NCBI RefSeq assembly: GCF_900116225.1
Contig: NZ_FOZZ01000004.1
Span: 62,001-126,000 of the forward strand
Reading direction: 5' to 3'
DNA: 64,000 nt
Origin: Sphingobacterium wenxiniae
Lineage (GTDB): Bacteria > Bacteroidota > Bacteroidia > Sphingobacteriales > Sphingobacteriaceae
Shown here: positions 63,679 through 64,000 of the stretch, one piece after another
Position numbering within the stretch: the first letter of the stretch is position 1
Layout of the letters: each line of letters opens with the position of its first letter
Made by a program: the position numbers and the translations under genes
Notes under the pieces: generated by a model
The model's database searches: none
Told to the model about the DNA's origin: nothing
Seen by the model: the letters and a program-made list of their open reading frames with translations, nothing else

Positions 63679-64000
63679 TTAAAAATGTAAAACCAATAGT
63701 AGTCCTGTCGCTGAAAGACATTCGGCCCCGATCTTGCGAAAATTAGGCAAGGATAAAGCATCCCCCTGAAATAAGAGACGTTGCTCTACTTCAAAATTTC
63801 CATCCAGTGCCATGGCAAACGTATAATTGAAAGCCGTATCGGTATCCAATATGTATTCCTCTTTTCCCACAAACGCCCCCATATATATTTGAAACGTAGG
63901 ATTTTCTTCCTCCAAAACGGGCAACAGGCAATTTTTTATTGGCGTATTGGCAATTGGCAAATCATATATACGAATCCCCTGATAGCAAAGCTCTGTTACG
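63679..64000 (-). CDS. Unknown protein, 3' part only, cut by the window edge
   Basis: An open frame continues without a stop to the last base, so only the C-terminal 106 residues are visible. It reads as short strands ending LLLVLHF; a terminal Phe after alternating strands fits an outer-membrane beta-barrel, but this is weak. It lies 35 bp upstream of the DUF4353-like gene on the same strand and is probably in its operon. Confidence 0.45.
   Translation of the reverse strand, partial: VTELCYQGIRIYDLPIANTPIKNCLLPVLEEENPTFQIYMGAFVGKEEYILDTDTAFNYTFAMALDGNFEVEQRLLFQGDALSLPNFRKIGAECLSATGLLLVLHF

Overview
The window looks like a chromosome segment from the Bacteroidota, most likely a Sphingobacteriaceae relative such as Sphingobacterium or Pedobacter. 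The reasons are: a complete SusC/SusD/SusE locus with a SusR-type membrane regulator; a flexirubin/dialkylresorcinol pigment cluster; promoters of the Bacteroidota type (TAnnTTTG at -7) with few Shine-Dalgarno sequences; the hup, TPR and rng neighbourhood with a tiny Lys/Arg-rich ORF; and a BlaI/M56 pair. No rRNA, tRNA, CRISPR array, phage or complete insertion sequence was found.

Layout. 1-5.7 kb: the end of a kelch protein, a 570-bp non-coding stretch of stacked inverted repeats, asd, a lamin-tail-domain surface protein, a short-chain threonine dehydrogenase and a YebC-family regulator. 5.8-17.2 kb (minus strand): an alpha-glucan utilisation locus (susC, susD, susE, a GH27-like lipoprotein and a GH97 alpha-glucosidase), followed upstream by a SusR-like sensor. 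17.3-31.9 kb: a compact aryl-polyene/dialkylresorcinol (flexirubin-type) cluster. It has an aromatic amino acid lyase, ketoreductase, two ketosynthases, ACP, LpxL-like acyltransferase, DarA, DarB, two hotdog dehydratases, a BtrH-like protein, an ABC-2 exporter and a thioesterase. A flavin-dependent halogenase is divergent from the lyase, and a YoeB-type toxin-antitoxin pair is embedded in the operon.

32-45 kb: three unknown proteins, an aldo/keto reductase, an Fsr-like MFS pump, an autoregulated blaI/M56-peptidase pair whose peptidase ends in six 23-residue repeats, a ClC channel, a TRIC channel, def, a Mom-like protein, a Gfo/Idh/MocA oxidoreductase, miaA and a GH130 lipoprotein. 45.7-50.4 kb (minus strand): rng, the 29-codon basic ORF, a TPR protein, HU, a PLP enzyme and a small membrane protein. 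50.5-57.5 kb (plus strand): a tricorn-like protease, a patatin, and a NEW3/ABC ATPase/ABC permease set. 57.6-64 kb: a rhodanese, a 54-bp perfect palindrome, a membrane AraC regulator with two secreted proteins, a MITE-like element, two lipoproteins and a gene cut by the window edge.

How the parts work together. The Sus locus would bind, import and split alpha-glucan under SusR control. The pigment cluster would make an aryl-polyene acid from an aromatic amino acid, join it to a dialkylresorcinol made by DarA/DarB and export it. The coumarate-activating ligase that normally primes such a pathway is not in the window. The signals most worth a second look are the palindrome at 58525-58578, the toxin-antitoxin pair inside the pigment operon, the paired BlaI operators with the repeat-tailed M56 peptidase, and the small basic ORF at 47389-47478.
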